Shown in pieces: positions 16,643-24,195 of a stretch of DNA of 64,000 bases. Made by a program: the position numbers and the translations under genes. The stretch comes from Streptomyces sp. NBC_01775 (GTDB lineage Bacteria > Actinomycetota > Actinomycetes > Streptomycetales > Streptomycetaceae), in assembly GCF_035917675.1 (NCBI RefSeq), contig NZ_CP109104.1:310001-374000 (forward strand), given 5' to 3'. The notes beneath the pieces were generated by a model, which had not been told where the DNA came from, ran no database searches, and was given only the letters and a program-made list of their open reading frames with translations. Position 1 is the stretch's first letter; each line of letters starts with the position of its first letter.

Positions 16643-17191
16643 GGGGTACTGAGAGACGACGCCGAGCTTAAGCGACAGTGCGCGTGAGCTTGCCCGGATT
16701 CACTCGTACGGGTATTTGCAGCCCGGAAGTTACCCCTTTCTGATCAACCGGTCGCGCAGCACACCCTCTCCCCGCCAGGTTGTGGGGGCAGTGGTGCCGC
16801 CGGGCACGCGCGGTGCTCGGGCACAGGTGCCATGGGACGGCGGGCAGTTCGCGGTGCGGTGCGCCTGCCGCGGTGCCGCGCACCATGCGGCTCCGGCCAG
16901 TCCACCGCCCTCGCCCGTTGCGCACGAGCAACCTGTTTCGCGGGGCAGGCACCGGGACGATGCGCCCCTTCCCATGTCATGCGCCCCGGGCGCTTCCGCA
17001 CCGCCCGCTCGGGGGGTTAGTCCCTTGTTCCCTTGTTCTCCCTTCCCGGCATTTCTCAAATGGATCCGCTGAACCCGTCGATGCGACGGGTTTCCCCCTG
17101 CGGTACGGCAGGCAGGAGCAGCCGCCGGAGGGCGGAAGCGGTGGAGCCGACGGCCCAGGTCGTCGAGCCCGACGTCGAGAGGTGAGGCGGC
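16643..17191. other. Gene-free stretch
   Basis: Several long frames are open here on both strands, but none has a recognisable domain, a good ribosome site or consistent third-position GC. Upstream of the amidinotransferase there is a pyrimidine-rich tract at 17021-17060, and its GAGAGGTGAGG ribosome site sits just before 17192. I see nothing else. Confidence 0.5.
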
Positions 17192-18340
17192 ATGACGAGC
17201 GAAGCGACACGGCCCGCGATCGAGGGAGAGGAGGTGGGCCCCCTCCCCGCCGTCAACTCCTACACCGAGTGGGACCCGCTGAGGGAAGTGGTGGTCGGCA
17301 CGCTTGCGGGCGGGGTGTTCCCCACCTGGCAGGATTCGATGGCCCACGTCGTGCCCGACGAGGCCCAGCCGGTCTTCCGGGAACAGGGCGGCCTGCCCTT
17401 TCCCGCAGACCATCTCAAGGCAGCCGAGGCGGAGTTGGACGCGCTGGCCGAGGTGCTGACCGCCGAAGGCGTCACGGTGGTGCGGCCCGATCCCGTGGTC
17501 CACCAGCGGCCGTTCCGCACACCGGCGTGGGAGAGCCCGGGCGGGCTGTACGCGGGGATGCCCAGGGACCTGCTGATGGTCATGGGGGACGCGATCATCG
17601 AGGCCCCCATGTCCTGGCGTTGCCGGTATCACGAGGTGGACGCGTTCCGCTCCCTGATCAAGGCGTATTTCCTGCGCGGTGCCCGCTGGCTGCCGGCGCC
17701 CCGTCCACAGCTCACCGACGAGCTGTTCCGTTCGCCCGGAGGCGACCGGGGGAAGGGGGCCAGGTGGGCCCTCACCGAGTTCGAGCCCGTCTTCGACGCG
17801 GCCGACTTCTGTCGCTTCGGCACGGATGTGGTGGTGCAGCGCAGCCATGTGACCAACCAGTTCGGCATCGACTGGGTGCGGCGCAGCATGGGCCGGGACT
17901 TCACCGTCTCGGTCATCGAGACCAACGATCCGCACGCCATGCACATCGACGCCACGCTCGCGCCGCTGGCCCCCGGCAAGCTGCTGGTGCACCCCGAACG
18001 GTACGTCCCCTGTGAGCTGTTCGAAGGATGGGAGATCCTGTCCGCGCCACCGCCCACCCTGCCGTCCACCTGGCCCATGTACTTCTGCAGTCCTTGGGTG
18101 AGCATGAACGTCCTGTCGCTGGACCCGGAAACCGTTGTCGTGGAGCGCCAGGAACGGCCCCTGATCGAGGCGCTGACGGGCTGGGGGTTCCGCTGCGTCC
18201 CGGTCGACTTCCGCCACGTCTACAGCTTCGGCGGGTCGTTCCACTGCGTCACCCTGGACACCGTGCGCGAGGGAGGCCCCCGGAAGTTCCTGGCCGGCCG
18301 GCCCGACACCGGCCCGTCGGCCGGGTACTCGGAAGGGTGA
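17192..18340 (+). CDS. StrB1/GATM-family amidinotransferase
   Basis: A 382-residue enzyme that should move the amidino group of arginine to an amine acceptor. The start 'VNSYTEWDPLREVVVGTLAG' is the family's first strand. Catalytic elements are the Asp region 'AADFCRFGTDVVVQRSHVTN', the His in 'ETNDPHAMHIDATLAPL', and the nucleophilic Cys in 'FGGSFHCVTLDTVREGG' near residue 352. Relatives include glycine amidinotransferase and StrB1, which acts on scyllo-inosamine-4-phosphate. No aminocyclitol genes lie nearby, so the acceptor is unknown. GAGGTGAGG precedes the ATG. Confidence 0.93.
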   Translation: MTSEATRPAIEGEEVGPLPAVNSYTEWDPLREVVVGTLAGGVFPTWQDSMAHVVPDEAQPVFREQGGLPFPADHLKAAEAELDALAEVLTAEGVTVVRPDPVVHQRPFRTPAWESPGGLYAGMPRDLLMVMGDAIIEAPMSWRCRYHEVDAFRSLIKAYFLRGARWLPAPRPQLTDELFRSPGGDRGKGARWALTEFEPVFDAADFCRFGTDVVVQRSHVTNQFGIDWVRRSMGRDFTVSVIETNDPHAMHIDATLAPLAPGKLLVHPERYVPCELFEGWEILSAPPPTLPSTWPMYFCSPWVSMNVLSLDPETVVVERQERPLIEALTGWGFRCVPVDFRHVYSFGGSFHCVTLDTVREGGPRKFLAGRPDTGPSAGYSEG

Positions 18341-18554
18341 ACCGCCCCGGGTTGATCCAGTTGGCCACCCGCGCAGCACCTAGGCTCCGGAGGACTGGTA
18401 GCGCCCGATAAGTATGCCGAGTTCGGCTTTGAGCAGCGGGCGCTGTTCTGCGCACCTGGTGGATTCTCGTACATAACACACCTGATGGGCCCGCCGGCGG
18501 CGAGCGCACCGTCGTTCAGCCGCTTGGGCCAACGCCCCGATCCGTCCAAGGTCG
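18341..18554. other. Gene-free stretch
   Basis: This part follows the amidinotransferase and precedes a P-type ATPase relic. No gene, repeat or convincing hairpin was found. Confidence 0.4.
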
Positions 18555-18690
18555 GTCGTCCCCGGCCGCCAGCGCTGGGAGGTGACGGCCACACGGGGGC
18601 AGCCGAACCTCGCCCGGCTGCTCGAAACCACTCTCCAGGCGACACCGGGGATCGACCGGGCACACGTCAACGCGGTCAGCCGCAGCCCAG
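18555..18690 (+). pseudogene. Metal P-type ATPase, N-terminal relic
   Basis: One plus-strand frame reads VVPGRQRWEVTATRGQPNLA, then RLLETTLQATPGIDRAHVNA and VSRS. This matches the N-terminal metal-binding-like domain of actinobacterial heavy-metal P-type ATPases (pattern GRxRWEV...LA..LE..L...PGI..A.VNAV). No phosphorylation motif or membrane helices follow. The 1.9 kb between this relic and the DUF5132-like genes may be a rearranged metal-transport locus. The call rests on a short stretch. Confidence 0.5.
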
Positions 18691-19185
18691 CGAGCGGGCA
18701 ATTCTCCGGGCAATTGTCGGCGCCAATATCCTGCGCGCTCATACTCCGCCGCGACGGAATTCGGCCAAAAAAACCTGCCCCACGCGGCGCATTTTCCCCC
18801 ACCGTGCTCTCTCGCCCAGGAACCCCTTTTCCGGGCTTTCCTGGAGCAACGCTAGCGAGCGAATGGGGCACCGAGGCCGCCGGTGAGGGTTTCTCACCCG
18901 ATCGAGGTGTGACCGGCGTTCATGCGAAAGGCCGCCCGCCGCCCGGGGACTGCCCGGGCAACAAGACCCGTTGGCACCCCTGTTGGGGCAGCCGACGCAG
19001 CACGCCCGCTTCCACGCAACCGGATCGACGGCCGGCCTGAAGGTGGGCCTAGGCCCGCGCGGATGTCATTGAACTGACGCCCGGCTCCGCGCTGTCGGCT
19101 CTTCAGGTCCGTCAACCCGCCGGGCCCCCACCGGGAGCGCACGCGATTGCCCCCTTGCCGAACACCCGATCCCTATGCTGACCAC
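18691..19185. other. Gene-free stretch upstream of a flavin monooxygenase
   Basis: No gene is apparent. At the right end, TATGCT (19174-19179) is placed so that transcription would begin at about the ATG at 19186. No good -35 element at standard spacing was found. Confidence 0.4.
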
Positions 19186-20172
19186 ATGATCGATGTACCT
19201 CTCTCAGCGCTGGAAGTCGCGACGGTCCAAGCGGGTGCCCGGCCCGTGGACACCCTGCGCGACACCGCCGCGTTCGCACAGGGACTGGAATCGCTGGGCT
19301 ACCACCGGATCTGGTACGCCGAGCATCACCACTCACCCGCGATCGGCGCGTTCCCACCGGTCGTGTTGACCGCGCACTCCGCCGCCTCGACCTCGGTCAT
19401 CCGTCTGGGTCCGGGTGGAGTACTGGCGCCCAACCACGCGCCCATCACGCTGGCGGAGCAGTTCGGAACGCTGGCCGCCTTGCACCCGGACCGCGTCGAC
19501 CTGGGCATCGGCCGTGGCCCCGGCACCTTCGACGAGGCCACAGCACGGGCGCTGCGCCGAGGTGCCGGGCCGACGACGGACGCGGACTACCAGGACGATG
19601 TCGCCGCGATCCTGACCTTCCTCGTCGACGAAGTCGCCCTCGGTCCGCTTCCGGAGCCGTGGCTCCTGGCCTCCAGCACCGCCGGTGCCGCTCTCGCCGC
19701 GGAACTCGGGCTGCCGATCGCCGTCGCACACCACATCCGCCCGGACAACACCCGCGCGGTGCTTGAGCGTTACCGGGCGGCGTTCGCCCCGTCCCGTTGG
19801 TGCGAGCGACCTCGGGTGCTGTTGTGTGTGGAGACGGTGTGTGCCGAAACGGAGGAAGAGGCCGAATGGCGGTCCGGACCGATGAACGTCGTCAAAGCCG
19901 GGCTCCTCAAGGGAATGAGTGAGATCCCCTTCCCCACCCCCGCGGACGCGGCGGCCCACTCCTTCACGGCGAAGGAGCAACAGGCGCTGGCCGGCTTCCG
20001 TGCACAGCAAGCCGCCGGGACGCCCAAGGCCGTCATACAGCGGCTCACGCAGCTGGCCGGTGAGACCGGAGCAGACGAACTGATGCTCACCACGCCCGTC
20101 CACGACCTCGGCGACCGCCTTCGCTCCTACGAACTCATCAAGAAGTACTCCGAGGCAACGACAGCACTGTAG
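19186..20172 (+). CDS. Luciferase-like flavin-dependent monooxygenase
   Basis: A 328-residue LLM-class (bacterial luciferase fold) enzyme of the MsnO8/YhbW type. 'LGYHRIWYAEHHHSPAIGAF' is the signature near the flavin site. It is followed by 'GPGGVLAPNHAPITLAEQF' and 'RVDLGIGRGPGTFDEATARA'. These enzymes use FMNH2 or F420H2 to oxidise small substrates, which are unknown here. There is no ribosome site before the ATG, but a -10-like TATGCT ends seven bases upstream, so the transcript may be leaderless. Confidence 0.93.
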   Translation: MIDVPLSALEVATVQAGARPVDTLRDTAAFAQGLESLGYHRIWYAEHHHSPAIGAFPPVVLTAHSAASTSVIRLGPGGVLAPNHAPITLAEQFGTLAALHPDRVDLGIGRGPGTFDEATARALRRGAGPTTDADYQDDVAAILTFLVDEVALGPLPEPWLLASSTAGAALAAELGLPIAVAHHIRPDNTRAVLERYRAAFAPSRWCERPRVLLCVETVCAETEEEAEWRSGPMNVVKAGLLKGMSEIPFPTPADAAAHSFTAKEQQALAGFRAQQAAGTPKAVIQRLTQLAGETGADELMLTTPVHDLGDRLRSYELIKKYSEATTAL

Positions 20173-20372
20173 GAACAACGTCCGGGCACACCACGGGGGT
20201 TCACCGTCATGCGCCCGTGTCGCTGAGTGCGGTGCGGGCGGCTCGGGGACGCATGCCCGCCCTGGGACCCGCCCCGCCTTGTTGAGGTCGCGATTCTGCC
20301 AGCGTCTGGTCGGCGCTCTTGATGAGCTGGTTTCTCACGCTCTCAAGAGATGCCCGATCAGAACGGAAATTC

Positions 20373-21590
20373 ATGCCTACAGGCTCCGTGGTTTCTGCCG
20401 GAAAGACTGAACCAGCGAATCCCGCTCCCCGCACTTCGTGGCTGTCAGTGATCGCGGTGATGATGGGGATCTTCTCTATCGTCACCACGGAGATTCTCCC
20501 CATCGGCCTGCTCACGTCAATCGGCTCCAGCTTCACCGTCTCGGACGGAATGGCCGGGCTGATGATGACCATGCCCGGAATCCTGGCCGCGGTCTCCGCC
20601 CCGCTGGTAACCGTGGCCACGGCACGAATCGACCGTCGGCGGATGCTGTGCACCTTCATCCTGCTGCTGGCCATGGCCAATTTCCTTGCCGCCGCAGCAT
20701 CCAATTACTGGCTGGTTCTTGTTTCTCGGCTACTGGTGGGGATCGTCATCGGTGGGTTCTGGTCGATCGGGGCAGGTCTGGCGAGCCGCCTGGTACCGGC
20801 CGAGTCCGTGGGACGGGCTACGGCGATCATCTTCTCCTCGGTGCCCCTGGGGTCCGTACTCGGAGTGCCTCTGGGCACATTCGTCGGAGACGTCGCCGGC
20901 TGGCGGATGGCCTTCGTGGTGATGGGAGTGCTCACCGTCGCAGTCTTCGCAGCGCTGCTCTTGGTGCTCCCCCCACTCCCCTGTGAGAAGGCCACTCGTC
21001 TGGCTGTGCTCGGCGGCACGCTCCGAAGCGTCAACACGCGCTTCGCCCTGGTCGCGACATTCCTCCTCGTGATCGCCCACTTCGGCGCCTACACATACAT
21101 CACCCCGTTCCTGGAGCAGATCACTCAGGTGAGCTCGAGCCTGATCACGGTGTTCCTTCTCGTCTACGGAGCCGCGGGAATCGTCGGCAACTTCATAGGC
21201 GGAGCCACCGCGACCCCTTATCCGCGCGCCACCTTTGCCGCCGCCGCGACGATGATCGCCACCGCGACCTTGCTCTTGCCGGTGCTGGGTCAATGGCCTG
21301 CGGGTGCCGTCGCTCTCCTGGTGCTCTGGGGAGCGGCCTACGGTGCCGTCCCGGTCTGCTCCCAGACGTGGTTCACCAAGGCGGCCCCGCACACCCCGGA
21401 GGCGTCAACAGTCATCTTCACCGCATCATTTCAGGCCACCCTTTCGATCGGGGCACTGGCCGGAGGCCTCATCGTCGACCGGTCCTCCCCTTCGACGGTC
21501 ATGACGCTCGGCGGCACGACCGCGGCCTTGATGACGCTGGTCGTATGGCTCCACCACACAAAGCGAATTACTTGGCCTGGGGCCGACTGA
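20373..21590 (+). CDS. MFS drug/sugar exporter (DHA1, AraJ-like)
   Basis: A 405-residue transporter with twelve predicted helices. The start 'MPTGSVVSAGKTEP' leads into TM1 'WLSVIAVMMGIFSIVTTEIL'. The loop 'ATARIDRRRMLCTFILLLAM' corresponds to the MFS signature between TM2 and TM3. 'IIFSSVPLGSVLGVPLGTFV' is the antiporter-type TM5 motif seen in DHA1 exporters. GGAA lies before the start. The substrate is unknown. Codon use is slightly less GC-rich than its neighbours, which may indicate transfer. Confidence 0.92.
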   Translation: MPTGSVVSAGKTEPANPAPRTSWLSVIAVMMGIFSIVTTEILPIGLLTSIGSSFTVSDGMAGLMMTMPGILAAVSAPLVTVATARIDRRRMLCTFILLLAMANFLAAAASNYWLVLVSRLLVGIVIGGFWSIGAGLASRLVPAESVGRATAIIFSSVPLGSVLGVPLGTFVGDVAGWRMAFVVMGVLTVAVFAALLLVLPPLPCEKATRLAVLGGTLRSVNTRFALVATFLLVIAHFGAYTYITPFLEQITQVSSSLITVFLLVYGAAGIVGNFIGGATATPYPRATFAAAATMIATATLLLPVLGQWPAGAVALLVLWGAAYGAVPVCSQTWFTKAAPHTPEASTVIFTASFQATLSIGALAGGLIVDRSSPSTVMTLGGTTAALMTLVVWLHHTKRITWPGAD

Positions 21591-21715
21591 CCGTCCCACT
21601 CGAAATTCCCGGGCAATCCCGCGGAGCGGCCGGCTGTGGCTCGGGACCTGACGGACGAGCGGTGGAGCCGCCACGCTGTGGGCCGGCGCATCGCTTCTCA
21701 TGAGAGGCTGTCGGC

Positions 21716-22546
21716 ATGAGCGGACCATCTGATGGTCAGGATTCCCGGCAGTTTCTGGCAGGGCTCCACGTGGGTGAGCTGTGCAGCGGGAGGGCAATTG
21801 AAGTCACACGACGCGGGGTGACGGTAGCCCTGGACGGATTTCCCGCGCGTCCGTTGGGGACAGTCGGACCGTTGGAACTGTCCTGGCGCCGGCGTTCGGC
21901 TGCGGTCGTGGAGGCCGGCCGGCGCATCACCGCAGAGGTGATCGCGGTTGATCTGGATGAGGGCCGAGTCCGGCTGTCGATGGCTGCCACCGAGAACCCA
22001 GAACTCTGGGCATTCTTGAAATCACTGCACTGCGGCGAGATCCTCTCCGGCACGGTCGCGGCGACGGAACGCTTCGGCGTGTTCGTGGCGCTGGACGACG
22101 GCCCCGATCACCCGGTCTTCCCCGGCGTGGGGTTCATCACCGTCCCCGAACTGTCCTGGCAGCGCTGCGAAGCAGCTTCGGACGTCGTTCAGGTCGGACA
22201 GCGCGTCTCATGTGAGTTCCTCCAATTCGACACCTGGCACGGCGAGGCCAGGCTGTCCTTGCGAGCGACGCAGCCGGACCCCTTCCAGACATTCGCCGAC
22301 GGCGTCGTGGTGGGCCGGACGCTCCATGGACAAGTCACCAAGCTGATCCCGTTCGGCGTCTTCGTTCAAGTCGCCGACGGGATCGAGGGACTGGTCCATC
22401 TTCGAGAACTCACAAGGACGCCCGTGGAAGCTCCGGAGGACGTCGTCCAGGTCGGCGACGCGATCACGGTCCTCGTCACTGAAATCGACCGAGAGCGACG
22501 CAGGTTGGTCCTCTCTCGACGACAGGTCTCACCCCACCTCCCCTGA
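21716..22546 (+). CDS. Protein with three S1 RNA-binding domains
   Basis: A 276-residue protein made almost only of S1 (OB-fold) repeats at about residues 14-85, 95-185 and 197-270. The last is the most typical: 'GQVTKLIPFGVFVQVADGIE', 'GLVHLRELTRTPVEAPEDVV', 'VGDAITVLVTEIDRERRRLV'. It resembles a shortened ribosomal protein S1. It probably binds RNA, but it is an accessory paralogue, not the essential S1. GAGAGG precedes the ATG. There is no operon partner. Confidence 0.9.
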   Translation: MSGPSDGQDSRQFLAGLHVGELCSGRAIEVTRRGVTVALDGFPARPLGTVGPLELSWRRRSAAVVEAGRRITAEVIAVDLDEGRVRLSMAATENPELWAFLKSLHCGEILSGTVAATERFGVFVALDDGPDHPVFPGVGFITVPELSWQRCEAASDVVQVGQRVSCEFLQFDTWHGEARLSLRATQPDPFQTFADGVVVGRTLHGQVTKLIPFGVFVQVADGIEGLVHLRELTRTPVEAPEDVVQVGDAITVLVTEIDRERRRLVLSRRQVSPHLP

Positions 22547-22669
22547 CTCCCGCGTGTTGTGGTCACACGGCGGTGGTCTCGCAGACCGGCGGAGTCGTGC
22601 CGCTGGCCGAGACGGTCCGCAAGAGGGGATGTCCGCACGACGGGGTGTCCGCACGACGGTCACGGCCGC

Positions 22670-23077
22670 TCAGACGGGGACGGGATCCTGGTGGGCATCG
22701 TCGAAGGGGGGATAGCTCTCCTTGCCCATTCGCTCGGCCGCGTCAATGTAGTCGGCAAGAGCGACGCGGGATTGAGCGAGCCTGTGCATCTGATCGTCCA
22801 GTCGCCGCAGCCGTGACCGCATCGCGGCCAGCAACTCGGGACACCCGAGCAGCTCCGGGGCCTCTCCGAGCGCACAGGGCAGCAGGTACGCGATGTCCTC
22901 GGAGGACAAACCAGCGCCAAGCAGGTGCCGGATCTGCTTCACCCGCAGCACGGCGTTCTCGTCATACTCGCGGTAACCGTTCGCCCCCCGGTCTGCCTCC
23001 AGCAGGCCCTGGGCCTCGTAGTAGCGCAACTGATGGGCGTTGACGCCCGTCCGGCGACTCAGTTCCCCGATCCGCAT
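22670..23077 (-). CDS. MerR-family regulator of the imine reductase
   Basis: A 135-residue MerR protein: 'MRIGELSRRTGVNAHQLRYY' is the winged-helix start, and 'GANGYREYDENAVLRVKQIR' the second wing. The long dimerisation helix and a short effector tail (DDAHQDPVPV) follow. 'LLPCALGEAPELLGCPELLA' has two cysteines, but no classical metal-binding loop. It is divergent from the imine reductase gene, with only 49 bp between starts, and most likely controls that promoter. Confidence 0.93.
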   Translation of the reverse strand: MRIGELSRRTGVNAHQLRYYEAQGLLEADRGANGYREYDENAVLRVKQIRHLLGAGLSSEDIAYLLPCALGEAPELLGCPELLAAMRSRLRRLDDQMHRLAQSRVALADYIDAAERMGKESYPPFDDAHQDPVPV

Positions 23078-23088
23078 TGCGACCTCTC

Positions 23089-23120
23089 TTGACCTTCACA
23101 CCGGTATCAACGTTGACGAT
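23089..23120 (+). promoter_or_regulatory. MerR-type promoter with stretched spacer
   Basis: TTGACC (23089-23094) is followed after 20 bp by GACGAT (23115-23120), or after 19 bp by TGACGA. A 19-20 bp spacer is the hallmark of promoters that need a MerR protein to twist the DNA. The expected start of transcription coincides with the ATG at 23127, so the imine reductase mRNA is probably leaderless; no ribosome site is present. Confidence 0.6.
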
Positions 23121-23126
23121 CCTGCC

Positions 23127-24011
23127 ATGGACAACAAAACCGATTTCCCCGTGACAGTCATCGGACTCGGACTGATGGGCCAGGCACTCGCCGGCGCGTT
23201 CCTGAAAGCCGGGCATCCCACAACCGTGTGGAACCGTACGGCTTCCAAGGCCGACCAACTGGTGGCCGAGGGCGCACGGCTGGCGCCAACGGTTGACGAC
23301 GCGTTCAAGGCAGGTTCCCTGACGATCATCTGCGTCACCGACTACGAGGCCGTGCGCGAGTTGCTCGGCGGGAGCGACATCGAGCTGGACGGCAGGATGT
23401 TGATCAACCTGACCTCGGGCGACTCGACCCAGGCCCGGGAAACCGCCCAATGGGCCGGGCAACGTGGCGCCCACTACCTGGACGGCGCCATCATGGCCAT
23501 CCCGCCGGCGATCGGGACCGCCGAGGCGGTGATTCTGCACAGCGGGCCGGAGTCGGACTTCGAGGCACACAGGCCAACACTCGAAGCGCTCGGCACCGTC
23601 ACCCACCTTGGTGCGGACCACGGGCTGGCGTCCCTGTACGACGTGGCCGGGCTGGCCATGATGTGGAGCGTCCTCAACGCCTGGCTCCAGGGCACCGCCC
23701 TGCTCAGGACGGCCGGTGTCGACGCCGCGGCGTATGCGCCGTTTGCGCGGCAGATCGCTGCCGGTGTGGCCGAATGGCTGCCCGCGTATGCCGAGCAGAT
23801 CGACAGCGGCTCCTTCCCGGCCGAGGTCTCGGCTCTGGAGACCGACGCGCGGGCGATGGCGCACCTGATCGAGGAGAGCGAGGCGGTGGGTGTCAACGCC
23901 GAACTGCCGAAGTTGATCAAAGCGATGGCAGACCGCTCGATCGCCGCCGGACACGGCGGGGAGCAGTATCCGGTGCTGATCGAAGAGTTCGGCAAACCCC
24001 GCGACGACTGA
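23127..24011 (+). CDS. NADPH-dependent imine reductase (IRED)
   Basis: A 294-residue enzyme of the beta-hydroxyacid-dehydrogenase-like imine reductase family. It should reduce cyclic imines to amines. The cofactor motif is 'VIGLGLMGQALAGAFLKAGH', followed by 'TTVWNRTASKADQLVAEGAR' with the Arg that prefers NADPH. In the R-selective Streptomyces enzymes the catalytic residue is the Asp in 'LASLYD'; here 'GLASLYDVAGLAMMWSVLNA' keeps it at residue 172. 'SEAVGVNAELPKLIKAMADR' is the conserved C-terminal helix. The physiological substrate is unknown for most of this family. Confidence 0.93.
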   Translation: MDNKTDFPVTVIGLGLMGQALAGAFLKAGHPTTVWNRTASKADQLVAEGARLAPTVDDAFKAGSLTIICVTDYEAVRELLGGSDIELDGRMLINLTSGDSTQARETAQWAGQRGAHYLDGAIMAIPPAIGTAEAVILHSGPESDFEAHRPTLEALGTVTHLGADHGLASLYDVAGLAMMWSVLNAWLQGTALLRTAGVDAAAYAPFARQIAAGVAEWLPAYAEQIDSGSFPAEVSALETDARAMAHLIEESEAVGVNAELPKLIKAMADRSIAAGHGGEQYPVLIEEFGKPRDD

Positions 24012-24150
24012 CCGGTCCCGGACACCGGGCCCCGTGTCCGCGCCGAGGGCGGCGGTCGCGGCGTCGCACCGATCAGCCCCTGTTCACATAGAAGAAAAAA
24101 ATTCTTGTGTGTGACTCATTGGTCAGGGCGTCAGGGCGTAGTAGTCAAGA

Positions 24151-24173
24151 GACCGACGCACCTGGCGTCGGTC
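24151..24173 (+). promoter_or_regulatory. Hairpin in the pectate lyase leader
   Basis: GACCGACGC and GCGTCGGTC form a perfect 9-bp stem with a 5-base loop, ending eight bases before the GGAGG ribosome site. An A-rich, AT-biased stretch (24091-24105) lies just upstream and is unusual for this genome. The hairpin may stabilise the mRNA or terminate upstream transcription. Confidence 0.5.
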
Positions 24174-24195
24174 CCGGAATGGAGGCATCGCCCCG

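Noticed and set aside
16643..17191. Possible gene of about 118 residues on the plus strand (16716-17072)
   Set aside because: There is no ribosome site, no domain and irregular codon use; overlapping frames are equally open.
17192..18340. Streptomycin-type aminoglycoside cluster
   Set aside because: Only the amidinotransferase is present; no aminotransferase, phosphotransferase or deoxysugar genes lie within the window.
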